The notes under the pieces are model-generated. The model did no database searches. It saw only the letters and a list, made by a program, of their open reading frames with translations, and was not told the DNA's origin. The position numbers were made by a program, and so were the translations under genes. Shown here one piece after another: positions 55,075 to 63,556 of a DNA stretch of 64,000 nt (positions are counted from its first letter, which is position 1; each line of letters starts with the position of its first letter). This stretch comes from Propionibacterium sp. (GTDB lineage: Bacteria > Actinomycetota > Actinomycetes > Propionibacteriales > Propionibacteriaceae), in contig JALHFX010000002.1 of NCBI GenBank assembly GCA_022837595.1, forward strand, positions 1 to 64,000, given 5' to 3'.

Positions 55075-56037
55075 ATGTCCTGCAAATCCAAGAGCGCCAT
55101 GGCCGCCGCCCAGGCCGCCGAGAAGGTGCTTGAGCAAGGCAGCAACGCTTTCGACGAAGCGATCAGTCACGTGACACCGCTCGCGAAGCAGGCGAGCCGT
55201 CAAGTGGCAGACCTTAGTCAGCAAGCCCTCAACGTCGGCAAACATGCGGCCGAGTCTGTAGGTCCGGCGATCGAGGATGCCCGCGAGCGCCTGGCACCGA
55301 AGGTTGAGGAAGTTGTCGAGCGGATCCAACCGACCGTCGCGCATGCCTACGAAACCGTCTCTGACAAGGTCCAGCACGATGTCTATCCTAAGCTGCAGGA
55401 GCTCTGGGAACAGGCTCAGGAGAGCCCATCGCTGACCGAAGCTTCCAAGCGCGGGCGGTCGACACTCGCGGCTCTGCGCGGCGAGCTTCAACTTCCCGAG
55501 TCTGTGGAGCTACCCGAGCGTGTCGAGCTACCTGAGGCCATCGTCAAACCTCGTAAGCGTCGCCTGATTCCACGCCTGTTCGCTGTCATCGGTATCGCCG
55601 CTGTGGTGGGCGCGATTGTTGTGGCCGTGCGCACTGTGCTGGGCAACTGCGATGACGGCTGGTCGCCGCAGCAGCCGACTCCCCCGCGCGAGGAGAGTGA
55701 GGATTCCTGGGGTACGAGCCCGTTCGCCGACGAGGCTGCCATGCAGGACGTCATCGCTGAAGAGGCCATGATCGCCGAGGGTGGCCCGGCTGAGCCTGAG
55801 CCTGAGCTGGCTGAAGCTGAGCCGACCGAGCCTAAGCCAGCAGAAGCCACACATGACTACGGCGAAGGCGCCTATGTCGGTGAGCAGCCTCCGGAAGGGT
55901 TCACCATCAAGGGCAACAAGCGCTCGATGAAGTTCCATACTCCCGAGGCTGCCGGCTACGATCGCACCAATGCCGATGTCTGGTTCAACAGTGAAGAAGC
56001 CGCTGTGGCTGCAGGGTTCACGAAGGCCCTACGCTGA
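55075..56037 (+). CDS. Single-pass membrane protein with apolipophorin-like coil and C-terminal sunset domain
   Basis: The 320-residue product begins with ~115 residues of amphipathic helix (AAEKVLEQGSNAFDEAISHV, PAIEDARERLAPKVEEVVER), has one membrane helix near 165-185, an acidic Pro/Glu linker, and ends with GFTIKGNKRSMKFHTPEA plus ADVWFNSEEAAVAAGF. That ending matches the short sunset domain found at the C-termini of actinobacterial surface proteins. The N-terminus is cytoplasmic or periplasmic depending on orientation; the function is unknown. A T-tracted terminator follows. Confidence 0.8.
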   Translation: MSCKSKSAMAAAQAAEKVLEQGSNAFDEAISHVTPLAKQASRQVADLSQQALNVGKHAAESVGPAIEDARERLAPKVEEVVERIQPTVAHAYETVSDKVQHDVYPKLQELWEQAQESPSLTEASKRGRSTLAALRGELQLPESVELPERVELPEAIVKPRKRRLIPRLFAVIGIAAVVGAIVVAVRTVLGNCDDGWSPQQPTPPREESEDSWGTSPFADEAAMQDVIAEEAMIAEGGPAEPEPELAEAEPTEPKPAEATHDYGEGAYVGEQPPEGFTIKGNKRSMKFHTPEAAGYDRTNADVWFNSEEAAVAAGFTKALR

Positions 56038-56070
56038 CCAGATGACGATCGATCGATAACTTCTTACCAC

Positions 56071-56112
56071 GGGATCGACCACTGCGCGAGCATTGGTCGA
56101 TCCCGCCTTTTT
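56071..56112 (+). terminator. Rho-independent terminator
   Basis: GGGATCGACC (56071-56080) and GGTCGATCCC (56095-56104) form a perfect 10-bp stem with a 14-nt loop, followed by a five-T run (56108-56112). It lies 34 bp after the sunset-domain gene and is the only clear T-tracted terminator in the window. Confidence 0.9.
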
Positions 56113-56180
56113 CTGGGCGGCCGCACGGATCTCGGCAACCGCATCACCGTTGGAAGCGCTGCGTCATCACGTTCACGACA

Positions 56181-56251
56181 GTGTTGTCAGACGGCACGCA
56201 GGTGTTGTCCGACTCATCAGCGGTGTTGTCTGTTTACTCACCGGTGTTGTC
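56181..56251. repeat. Four GTGTTGTC repeats at exact 21-bp spacing upstream of the tandem-HTH gene
   Basis: GTGTTGTC occurs at 56181, 56202, 56223 and 56244, and a degenerate fifth copy keeps TTGTC in phase at 56268. The 21-bp period puts every copy on the same face of the helix. The array ends 98 bp before the ATG of a DNA-binding protein gene and fills most of a 311-bp gap. It could be an operator array for that protein. The spacing is also in frame with the gene, so an N-terminal coding extension with VLSxxxx heptads cannot be excluded. Confidence 0.8.
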
Positions 56252-56348
56252 CGTCGCTGCTCGCCCCTTGTCACACCTGGAACCATTCCGTTGTAGTTGT
56301 CCTCACGACGACGTGGAGCTGCGGCTCCAACCAGCCCCAGGAGACACC

Positions 56349-56921
56349 ATGACCGTTCTCACCGCCCCACCTTCGGCCGTTACTCGCCGTACTTGCGGCC
56401 CGGTGACAATCCCACCCGCATCGGCTCCCATGCGGCGCAGAGCGCGTGCAGCGCACCACTTGGTGGAGGCCGGGCCGTTCCGTGCCTGGATACGCCAGCT
56501 GATGAGCGACACCGGCCTGCCATGGCGGGTTCTTGCCCGAGCTGCTGCAGTGTCGTCGGCGACTGTCCACGCTTTGTTGCACGGACGTAGCGGGCGCCCG
56601 CTCACAGCCCTCACGCCATCCGACGCAGAGCGATTATTCCGTCTCGATCATCGTCGGCTGGAGTTCCTGGGTCAGGCTCCTGCAGAGCCGCAGCGAATAC
56701 GGATGCTGTTGTGGTCATTGGCCATGGCGGGCTGCACCAACCGCCAGTTGATCGAGTTCAGCGGCATTGACTCGAGCACCGTGCGTATATTGATGGCCGG
56801 TGACACTGCCTGGTGCTCACGGCTGCAGGAGTTGCGAGCTGAAGCAGCGTGCGAGGTCTGGGGCATCGATCCACGAATGGTACCGTCCGGGCAGCCAGTC
56901 GCGTCCGGAGTCGAACGATGA
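56349..56921 (+). CDS. Tandem helix-turn-helix DNA-binding protein
   Basis: The start ATG 56349 has AGGAGA six bases upstream; an in-frame GTG at 56181 would add 56 residues made largely of the repeat array. The 190-residue product has two helix-turn-helix-like segments, GLPWRVLARAAAVSSATVHALL and GCTNRQLIEFSGIDSSTVRILM, roughly 60 residues apart, with no known effector domain. It overlaps the prepilin peptidase gene by ATGA, so the two are co-translated, and it may bind the repeats upstream of itself. The family is not recognised beyond the fold. Confidence 0.78.
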   Translation: MTVLTAPPSAVTRRTCGPVTIPPASAPMRRRARAAHHLVEAGPFRAWIRQLMSDTGLPWRVLARAAAVSSATVHALLHGRSGRPLTALTPSDAERLFRLDHRRLEFLGQAPAEPQRIRMLLWSLAMAGCTNRQLIEFSGIDSSTVRILMAGDTAWCSRLQELRAEAACEVWGIDPRMVPSGQPVASGVER

Positions 56922-57634
56922 CCGCTGGGCTGTCAAGCTGGCTGCCGCTGGCCGCGACGACTCTCATTCTGATCGCAATTCAGCTGACCATCGTGGCCAG
57001 GCATCCCGAGCCGAGCGCTGATGAACCCGGTTCCAAAGACAAACCACGATACGCCGAACTCGTGACTCCGGCTGCGGTGCTCGGGCTCGGGATCGTCGCC
57101 CTTCTCGGGTCTCTGCCGATATCGGTTTTACCAGTTGCGCTGCGTCCAGCCTGGGTCGTATGGGTGAGTGCAGGTCTGGTCTTGGTCTATGTAGACGCCC
57201 GCACCACCTGGTTACCGATCAGTGCCACTGCTTTCACGGCGGGATGTCTGAGTGTGGCTTTCGCGATCGGGCTAGTAGCAGACCGCAGCTGGTGGCCTCA
57301 AGCGATGCTGCGTGCACTGGTCGGAGCTGGTCTTGCCTGGGCGTTGTTTTGGATGCTGTGGCGGTGGAGCGGTGCGCTTGGTTTCGGGGATGTGCGCTTG
57401 GCCGCTTTGACCGGCTCAGTAGCCGGTTTCGGCTCGACGCAATGGTGGTTTCTGGCGATCTTCGCGGGCTCTGTCGCCGCTGCCTGCTGGGGATTGATCA
57501 CAATGGCGTGGCGACGCCGGCATCCGTCTCCGCTCGGACGAGCCTTTCCTTATGGACCCGGGTTGTGGTTGGGTCCGTGGATCGCGTGGGTCTGGCTTGC
57601 CTGGGGTGGGGCTGTGCCGACCGCAACCAGTTAA
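56918..57634 (+). CDS. A24 prepilin peptidase, orphan
   Basis: This is a type IV prepilin/archaellum-class aspartyl leader peptidase. The start ATG 56918 overlaps the HTH gene stop. The 238-residue product has about seven hydrophobic helices and both catalytic aspartates in YVDARTTWLP and GALGFGDVRLAAL. The N-terminal methylase domain of the large form is lacking, as in Tad-type enzymes. No pilin or pilus-assembly gene is in the window, so its substrate must be encoded elsewhere. Confidence 0.85.
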   Translation: MTAGLSSWLPLAATTLILIAIQLTIVARHPEPSADEPGSKDKPRYAELVTPAAVLGLGIVALLGSLPISVLPVALRPAWVVWVSAGLVLVYVDARTTWLPISATAFTAGCLSVAFAIGLVADRSWWPQAMLRALVGAGLAWALFWMLWRWSGALGFGDVRLAALTGSVAGFGSTQWWFLAIFAGSVAAACWGLITMAWRRRHPSPLGRAFPYGPGLWLGPWIAWVWLAWGGAVPTATS

Positions 57635-57639
57635 GGGTC

Positions 57640-57693
57640 AACCTGGATCTGCCGATTTCCCACGGCTGCGCGTCCCATCGGCGGATCCAGGTT
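57640..57693. terminator. Long hairpin between convergent genes
   Basis: Positions 57640-57656 (AACCTGGATCTGCCGAT) and 57677-57693 pair over 17 bp with a single G-U in the RNA, around a 20-nt loop. It separates the prepilin peptidase and trpD genes and would work in both directions. Confidence 0.75.
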
Positions 57694-57766
57694 CAAGCAG
57701 GTGTTCTGCCGACCAGCCGTTGTAGGCATCCCGGGAAGGGTCAACCTTCGCGGGGTACTCGGCGGT

Positions 57767-58816
57767 TCAACCCTCGGATACTGCCCGCTGTGTGGCTAGG
57801 ATCCAGCGGTCCAGCAGCCCAGCCGTGTGGCCATGGTCGATGGCTTGTGCAGCCAGTTCGACCTTATCGCGTAGTTGATCGGCGATCGGGATGGTGCGGC
57901 TCGGGCCTTCGAAAGCCAACAATGCTGCGGCTGCATTGACCAGTACGATATCGCGCACCGGGCCGGTAGCACCAGCAAAGACGTCCCTGGCGACCTGTGC
58001 ATTGAACTCCGGTTTGCCGCCGGTCAGATCGGACGGTTGCGCAGCGATCAGGCCCAGATCGCTTGGATCGAGTTCGGTGCGAACAACCTCGCCGTCGCTG
58101 ATGACCCAGATGTCGGAACTGGTGGTGGTGGTCAGCTCGTCCAGACCATCCTCGCCGTGGAAGACCAGCCCACGGTTGCCACGCGCTGCCAGCACGCCGG
58201 CCACCAGCTCGGCCAACCGGAGATCGGCAACACCGATGGCCTGCGCTTGCGGACGAGCCGGGTTGGCCAGCGGTCCCAGGAAGTTGAAGGTTGTCTGAAT
58301 GCCGAGCTCGCGTCGAACCGGTGCGGTATGACGCAGCGAGGAGTGGTACTGCGGTGCGAACAAGAAGACCAAGCCGCACTCATCGAAGACATCCCGCTGG
58401 CGTGCCGGAGCAACGTTGAGCGCGACTCCGAGCGCCTCCAGGCAATCTGCGGTACCGCTCATGGAGCTGGCTGCGCGGTTGCCGTGCTTGATCACCTTGG
58501 CTCCCGCCGATGCGGCGACGATGGCCGCCATGGTGGAGATATTGACGGTGTTGGCTCGATCACCACCAGATCCGACCACGTCTACAGCGTCGGCAGGTAA
58601 CTCGATAGGTGTTGCCTTGTCGAGCATGCCTGTCGCCAGAGCGTCGATCTCAGTGACCGTCTCGCCCTTGGCCCGCAGCACGACCATGAACGCCGCCATC
58701 TGCGACGGGCTGGCGTTGCCGGACAAGATCTCGTCGATCGCCCAGCGGGTCGTCTCAGTATCCATGTCCTCGCCACGAACGAGGCTGGTCAAGACATCGG
58801 GCCACGTGAGATTCAT
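57767..58816 (-). CDS. trpD: Anthranilate phosphoribosyltransferase
   Basis: TrpD joins anthranilate to PRPP in tryptophan synthesis. The 349-residue product has VDVVGSGGDRANTVNISTMAA (family GTGGD appears as GSGGD), IKHGNRAASSMSGTADCLEALG and HGEDGLDELTTTT. It is a single gene apart from other trp genes, as in mycobacteria. Length is normal. Confidence 0.94.
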   Translation of the reverse strand: MNLTWPDVLTSLVRGEDMDTETTRWAIDEILSGNASPSQMAAFMVVLRAKGETVTEIDALATGMLDKATPIELPADAVDVVGSGGDRANTVNISTMAAIVAASAGAKVIKHGNRAASSMSGTADCLEALGVALNVAPARQRDVFDECGLVFLFAPQYHSSLRHTAPVRRELGIQTTFNFLGPLANPARPQAQAIGVADLRLAELVAGVLAARGNRGLVFHGEDGLDELTTTTSSDIWVISDGEVVRTELDPSDLGLIAAQPSDLTGGKPEFNAQVARDVFAGATGPVRDIVLVNAAAALLAFEGPSRTIPIADQLRDKVELAAQAIDHGHTAGLLDRWILATQRAVSEG

Positions 58817-58899
58817 GGTCCTAAGATTATCCCCGCATCCCAGCGCGGCCCGAACCCGTCCGCATCGGTAGAGACGCTACCGGGTCACAGCCAAATCGG

Positions 58900-59388
58900 T
58901 CAGTTCGCGATCGGGTGACGGCTCCCTACACCCGGCTCGACCAGAGATGAGGAGAGCGCGTCGGTGCGGTTCATACGCGCATTGCGCACGACTCGGGCGA
59001 CATCGTCAGGCAACCGGATCGGGTCGACAGGATACGGGGAGATGCCCTCAGCTCTCGACCACGTGGCCATCCACGCATCGGCAGCACGGGCAATCAACAG
59101 CACCACTGGCGGGCAGTTGGGAATCTCGTCGCGCATCTGATGTGAGATACCCATCCCGCCAGGGCGAGCCTCCGCATCGAAGACTGCTGCGTCAAACGTC
59201 TCTTTTTCGATCACCTTCAGCATCGCGTCAGGTGTCGCGAACTCTGTGATCTCCAGTTCGGGTAAATCGGATGCGATCTTGCGGCCGAGAGCAAGCTTGA
59301 TCTGCTCACGAACCAGCCGATTATCCGAGTAAATAACGACTCTCAGCACGTCATCGGACGTGAAAGGCGCCGAAGCGTTCGCACTCAT
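58900..59388 (-). CDS. Degenerate response-regulator receiver-like protein
   Basis: The 162-residue product follows the CheY fold (VLRVVIYSDNRLVREQIKLAL, DAAVFDAEARPGGMGI, PPVVLLIARAADAW) and keeps an Asp at the phospho-acceptor position. The paired acidic residues are reduced to SD, and the conserved Thr/Ser and Lys appear replaced (GISPYPVDP at the Lys site). It has no output domain. It may be a phosphorylation-independent receiver. A similar protein near trpD is common in actinobacteria as I recall. The 185 bp upstream hold no clear gene. Confidence 0.8.
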   Translation of the reverse strand: MSANASAPFTSDDVLRVVIYSDNRLVREQIKLALGRKIASDLPELEITEFATPDAMLKVIEKETFDAAVFDAEARPGGMGISHQMRDEIPNCPPVVLLIARAADAWMATWSRAEGISPYPVDPIRLPDDVARVVRNARMNRTDALSSSLVEPGVGSRHPIAN

Positions 59389-59573
59389 GATTCTTCCTCA
59401 CCTAGCCGGCCGCTGTCGATCGTCGGCTGCGTCATCTCTGATCTTACGGATGCTATCGCGTCGCGCTGTCAAGGTCACACCGCCCATCCGTTAGATGTCA
59501 GCCAGTTCGGCCTCCGAGTTGCCATTCATGGACCTCGCCAAGGCGAACTTGCCCGATCTTGGACAATGGTCAC

Positions 59574-61037
59574 GTGCGCTTTCTCACTAGCAGACCTGCC
59601 TACGACCTTACCTACCATGACGTTTTCATGGCGCCCAATCGCAGCAATGTGACCTCCCGGCTCGACGTTGACCTGACCTCAACAGACGGCCTCAACCTGC
59701 CCCTTCCATTGGTCGTGGCGAACATGACCGCGATTTCGGGACGCAGGATGGCCGAGACGATCGCTCGCCGTGGCGGGATCGCGGTATTGCCGCAAGACAT
59801 TCCTGTCGATGTGCTCACGCAGTCCATTGCCCGGGTCAAGGCCGCCCCGACGCTCTTCGAGACTCCGATAACGGTCACTGCAACCACCACGATCGGTGAA
59901 GCGCTCAATCTGATGTCCAAACGTGCACATGGTGCCGTCGTGGTGATTGACGAGAATCGAATCCCCCTGGGGCTGGTGAGCCATTCGGCAACCGTCGGCG
60001 TTGACCGCTACGCCCAGGTACACGAGGTGATGACCAGCGGATTCGCTCTTCTGGGGCCCGATGCTACGCCGCAGGAAGTCTTCGACACGCTCTCGGCGAC
60101 CAGACAGCGACTCGCGATCTCGGTGGACCACGACAGCTCATTGATCGGAGTCATGTCCGCCAAAGGCGCCTTACGCTCGGCGATCTATCGTCCGGCACTG
60201 GATGCTCAGGCACGCTTGAAGATCGCGGTGGCAATCGGCATCAGTGGGGATGCGCCGGGCCGAGCTGAAGCACTCCTGAACGCCGACGCCGATGTGCTCG
60301 TCCTGGACACTGCGCACGGCCATCAACAGCGGATGATCGATGCACTGAGCGCAGTAAGGCCGGTGCGCGATGCATTCGAAGCGAAAACCGGACGCCGCGC
60401 ACCACTGGTCGCGGGCAATGTCGTGACTGCTGAAGGCGTCAACGACCTCATCGAAGCCGGTGCCGATGTGATCAAGGTCGGCGTCGGCCCCGGTGCCATG
60501 TGCACGACCCGGATGCAGACCGGTGTCGGACGCCCGCAGTTCAGCGCTGTGCTGGAATGCGCCGAGGCCGCACGCAATCAGGGTCGCGCGATTTGGGCCG
60601 ACGGCGGGGTTCGTTATCCGCGCGATGTCGCCCTCGCCTTGGCCGCCGGCGCCGGGAACGTGATGATCGGCAGTTGGTTCGCAGGCACCCACGAGTCGAC
60701 CGGGGATATGCTGCATGATCCGGATGGCCGGGCCTACAAAGAGAGTTTTGGTATGGCGAGCGCCCGTGCGGTGCGCAACCGTACTCGTGGCCAGTCGAGT
60801 TTCGACCGCGCGAAAGCGGGGCTTTTCGAAGAAGGCATCAGTAGCTCGAAGATGTATCTCGATCCACAGCGTCCAGGGGTCGAGGATCTGGTCGATTGGA
60901 TCGCCGCGGGGGTGCGCTCATCGTGCACATATGCCGGCGCGCGTAATCTGGACGAGTTCGCTGAGCGGGCGGTGATCGGCTTGCAGTCGTCGTCCGGCTA
61001 CGACGAGGGCCGACCGCTATCGACCAGCTGGTCGTGA
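59574..61037 (+). CDS. guaB1: GuaB1-type IMPDH/GMP reductase family protein
   Basis: GuaB1 of actinobacteria is a CBS-containing IMPDH relative shown to act as a GMP reductase. The GTG start at 59574 (VRFLTSRPAYDLTYHD) gives 487 residues; an in-frame TTG at 59559 adds five residues. Motifs are AYDLTYHDVFMAPNRS, a two-CBS insert (about 85-195, TTTIGEALNLMSKRAHGAVV), VLVLDTAHGHQQRM and the catalytic-Cys loop GVGPGAMCTTRMQTGVG. A strong terminator follows. Confidence 0.9.
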   Translation: MRFLTSRPAYDLTYHDVFMAPNRSNVTSRLDVDLTSTDGLNLPLPLVVANMTAISGRRMAETIARRGGIAVLPQDIPVDVLTQSIARVKAAPTLFETPITVTATTTIGEALNLMSKRAHGAVVVIDENRIPLGLVSHSATVGVDRYAQVHEVMTSGFALLGPDATPQEVFDTLSATRQRLAISVDHDSSLIGVMSAKGALRSAIYRPALDAQARLKIAVAIGISGDAPGRAEALLNADADVLVLDTAHGHQQRMIDALSAVRPVRDAFEAKTGRRAPLVAGNVVTAEGVNDLIEAGADVIKVGVGPGAMCTTRMQTGVGRPQFSAVLECAEAARNQGRAIWADGGVRYPRDVALALAAGAGNVMIGSWFAGTHESTGDMLHDPDGRAYKESFGMASARAVRNRTRGQSSFDRAKAGLFEEGISSSKMYLDPQRPGVEDLVDWIAAGVRSSCTYAGARNLDEFAERAVIGLQSSSGYDEGRPLSTSWS

Positions 61038-61054
61038 TTCGAGCTCAGCCCCGA

Positions 61055-61105
61055 CCGTGTATGAAGATGGCCCCGCGGTTGCCGCGGGGCCATCTTCATA
61101 CACGG
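61055..61105. terminator. 24-bp perfect hairpin terminator
   Basis: A 24-bp arm at 61055-61078 (beginning CCGTGTATGAAG) is perfectly complementary to 61082-61105 across a 3-nt loop. It lies between the convergent guaB1 and erpA genes and is the strongest hairpin in the window. Confidence 0.92.
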
Positions 61106-61126
61106 TTATGTGTTCGGTTCTGCTGC

Positions 61127-61474
61127 TCAGTGGAAAGAGTCACCGCATGCGCAGGAACTGCCGGCATTCGGGTTGTCGATCGTGAAGCCTTGCGCCTCAA
61201 TAGTGTCAAGGAAGTCGATCGTCGCGCCCCCAAGATAGGGAGCACTCATCCTATCGACCACCAAGCTGACACCCTGATAGGAGTCGACAAGATCGCCTTC
61301 GAGGTGGCGATCGTCGAACGACAACTCATAACGCAGCCCCGAACAGCCCCCCGGCTGCACAGCGATGCGCAGCGCCAAGTCGTCGCGTCCCTCAGCTGCA
61401 AGCAGGGCAGCAGCCTTAGCCGCAGCTGCTTCGGTGAGGGTGACGCCGCTGGCGCTCACGGTGGTATCGGTCAT
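61127..61474 (-). CDS. erpA: A-type iron-sulfur carrier (HesB/ErpA family)
   Basis: This small scaffold delivers Fe-S clusters to apoproteins. The 115-residue product has the three conserved cysteines in QPGGCSGLRYEL and SSCACGDSFH, the standard A-type pattern. ErpA, IscA and SufA cannot be told apart firmly from sequence alone; I use erpA because of mycobacterial synteny. Confidence 0.9.
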   Translation of the reverse strand: MTDTTVSASGVTLTEAAAAKAAALLAAEGRDDLALRIAVQPGGCSGLRYELSFDDRHLEGDLVDSYQGVSLVVDRMSAPYLGGATIDFLDTIEAQGFTIDNPNAGSSCACGDSFH

Positions 61475-61576
61475 CTCTCGGGCTCCTCAGTTGTCTGCCG
61501 TACGCCCGTAGTAACCCGGGCGCACTTCAGTTTACTTTCACCTACAAGACTTGGCCAGACCTGCCCATAGGCAGAC

Positions 61577-61867
61577 CTAACCAGGAATTAAACCGTCTTC
61601 CTTTCGACTCTCCTGCAGCCACTCGGCTACCTCATCAAGAGACGTTGTCGGATTCGGAATCATTAAGTCCGAAAGCACCACGGGTTCGTCCGAGAGCGCG
61701 ACACCGGATTCTTTCACCAGATCAGCCATCTCGCTGAGCAAATCGGCCAACGACTCATCGTCGCGATTGTCCACTGCACGCATGACCAGGTCGTCCAAGA
61801 CATTCAGAGGCTTCACCAATTGATCAGGAATCCGCCATTGCCCAAGGCCCACGATTCTGACGATCAT
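61577..61867 (-). CDS. PspAA-type partner protein of PspA
   Basis: The 96-residue product fits the small PspAA domain that accompanies PspA in actinobacteria: MIVRIVGLGQWRIPDQLVKPL and the acidic helical ending. Its start overlaps the pspA stop (ATGA), so the two are co-translated and probably bind each other on the membrane. Confidence 0.82.
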   Translation of the reverse strand: MIVRIVGLGQWRIPDQLVKPLNVLDDLVMRAVDNRDDESLADLLSEMADLVKESGVALSDEPVVLSDLMIPNPTTSLDEVAEWLQESRKEDGLIPG

Positions 61868-62592
61868 CTCGCTTCTCCTTGGCTACGTTCACCAGTCGAA
61901 TCGCGGATCTCGCCTGACGAGTATCCTCCCGGTTGCTGATAGCTGCCCTGGCTCGGAGCAGCCGACGGTTCTCGGGCGGCGAGTTCGGCCTGAATCGCAG
62001 CTAGTTCAGCTCCGGCCGCAGCCTCGAGTTCGTCCGGAGTCGCCAGGTCGGGATTCAACGGAGTCTTCAGGAGTGCGTCAGCACGCTGTACGACTGCATC
62101 GGCGGATCCGAGATCGATGCCGCCCAAGGCCGCGGTGACCTTCGCTGAGGCTTCGGCTGCAGAGTCCTGCGCCCAGATGGTGTTCTGCTTGGCACGGATC
62201 GAATCGACCTTGGCCTGTAGCCGTGTAGCGGTGAGAATCAGATTCTCTTCCTCACGTTGCAATTCGGCATGCTGGTTATCGACGCCAGCGAGCTCTTGCA
62301 GCAAGGTCTGTTTACGAACGAGAGCTTCGTGAGCAAGTCGATCGTGCCCCTGATCGAGAAGGCGATGAGCAGTGCCGGTCAACGAGTCGATCTCGGCAAC
62401 AAGCTCAGTCTGCCTGCGGGCCAGCTGGCGGCGGCTGGACGCAACACTGGCCGCACCCCGGCGCACCTGTTGCAGCAATTCGATCTGCTGCGAGTAGGCG
62501 TTCTCCTGCTCATTGGGGGCGCCGTCGGTAGCTTCCGGATCGCCGTTCTTTGACCCGAATACCTGGGCTATACGGCGGATGATGCCTGGCAT
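61864..62592 (-). CDS. PspA/IM30-family phage-shock protein
   Basis: PspA coats damaged inner membrane. The start ATG 62592 (MPGIIRRIAQVFGSKN) gives 242 residues; the longer in-frame start would add 55 residues that run into the upstream gene gap. The product is a long coiled coil (about residues 25-190, with ASSRRQLARRQTELVAEIDS and QHAELQREEENLILTATRL), as in the family, followed by a Ser/Gln/Gly-rich tail. No pspB/C is adjacent. The gene heads a pspA-pspAA unit. Confidence 0.88.
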   Translation of the reverse strand: MPGIIRRIAQVFGSKNGDPEATDGAPNEQENAYSQQIELLQQVRRGAASVASSRRQLARRQTELVAEIDSLTGTAHRLLDQGHDRLAHEALVRKQTLLQELAGVDNQHAELQREEENLILTATRLQAKVDSIRAKQNTIWAQDSAAEASAKVTAALGGIDLGSADAVVQRADALLKTPLNPDLATPDELEAAAGAELAAIQAELAAREPSAAPSQGSYQQPGGYSSGEIRDSTGERSQGEAR

Positions 62593-62759
62593 GAGACCTA
62601 GAGTCCTTCCAAATATCCGATTGTCATAGCTTAGGGCTACCTGCCTACGGTATCCGCGGTGTATACGGCGTGGCGAACGTATTTGTCTGACTGCGGACTG
62701 GCTTTGAGCACCACGCCAACTAGTATGTGGGCCAGCAGCTACGAACAAGAAGGACACCC

Positions 62760-63335
62760 GTGGGACTCTTCCGCCCTTATGAGCGCACTGACGTTAGCGA
62801 GACCTCGAGCGATCTCGACACACCGACGGATGCCAGCAGTGGCGCGGGAGCCCGCAAGTCTGCGCCGACGCCAACTCGCAAACAGGCCGAGCAGGCCCGA
62901 CGCGAACGTGTGCGTCCAACTCTCACCAAGAAAGAGCGCAAGGCGAGGGAACGCCAGATCCGCCGCGAACGCGAAGACCGGAACCTCCAGCTGACCGAGT
63001 CGCGGCCCGAACGGGTGCTACTACGCAATTTCATCGATGCCCGCTGGACCTTCGGTGAGTTCGTCTGGCCGCTCCTGCTGGTCAGCTTCGCAGTCTTCAT
63101 CGCCGGATCATTCATCCCGCAGCTGACCTATGGAGCCACCTACGTGATGTGGGGGATCATCGTCTCCATCCTGATAGAAGCCACATATCTGTGGCGCAAA
63201 TTCCGGAAGCTCCTCGACCAACGACTACCCAATGCGTCGCGCAAGGGGCTGATCATGTACATGGTTTCCCGTACCATCACCCCGAGGCGTTTCCGTCGTC
63301 CGCCGACCGCAATCGATCGAGGAGCTGAGTTCTGA
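62760..63335 (+). CDS. DUF3043 membrane protein
   Basis: The 191-residue product starts at GTG 62760 with AAGGAC upstream. It has a charged N-terminal half (KAPTPTRKQAEQARRERVRP, KKERKARERQIRREREDRN), two helices near 100-150 and a basic ending, which is the actinobacterial DUF3043 pattern. A copy lies next to erpA and leucyl aminopeptidase in mycobacteria also. The function is unknown. Confidence 0.88.
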   Translation: MGLFRPYERTDVSETSSDLDTPTDASSGAGARKSAPTPTRKQAEQARRERVRPTLTKKERKARERQIRREREDRNLQLTESRPERVLLRNFIDARWTFGEFVWPLLLVSFAVFIAGSFIPQLTYGATYVMWGIIVSILIEATYLWRKFRKLLDQRLPNASRKGLIMYMVSRTITPRRFRRPPTAIDRGAEF

Positions 63336-63553
63336 TGAGTTTCTGGTGGGAGCCCATGCTCAGATCCGACGTCATCCTCAGCCCGGACGATCTCGCTGGG
63401 GCCGGGTTGACGGATCGTTACGAAGAGCAGCTCGATGCTGAGGAATGGCTGAGCGACAACTTCTCCGAACTGGTCGATCTTGGTGTCACCTCGGTCACAC
63501 TTTTCGAGGATGAGACGAAGGTCTACGGCCCGATGAGCCTCAGCGAGGCCTGA
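63335..63553 (+). CDS. Small acidic protein of unknown function
   Basis: The 72-residue product (MSFWWEPMLRSDVILSPDD) is acidic and soluble. It overlaps the DUF3043 stop by TGATG and ends 3 bp before the aminopeptidase gene, so it belongs to the same operon. Its coding status is supported by this tight fit rather than by a recognised family. Confidence 0.7.
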   Translation: MSFWWEPMLRSDVILSPDDLAGAGLTDRYEEQLDAEEWLSDNFSELVDLGVTSVTLFEDETKVYGPMSLSEA

Positions 63554-63556
63554 TCG

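Noticed and set aside
59440..59470. Minus-strand TTGACA with TAAGAT as a promoter for the receiver-like gene
   Set aside because: The spacer is 20 bp, too long for a standard promoter.
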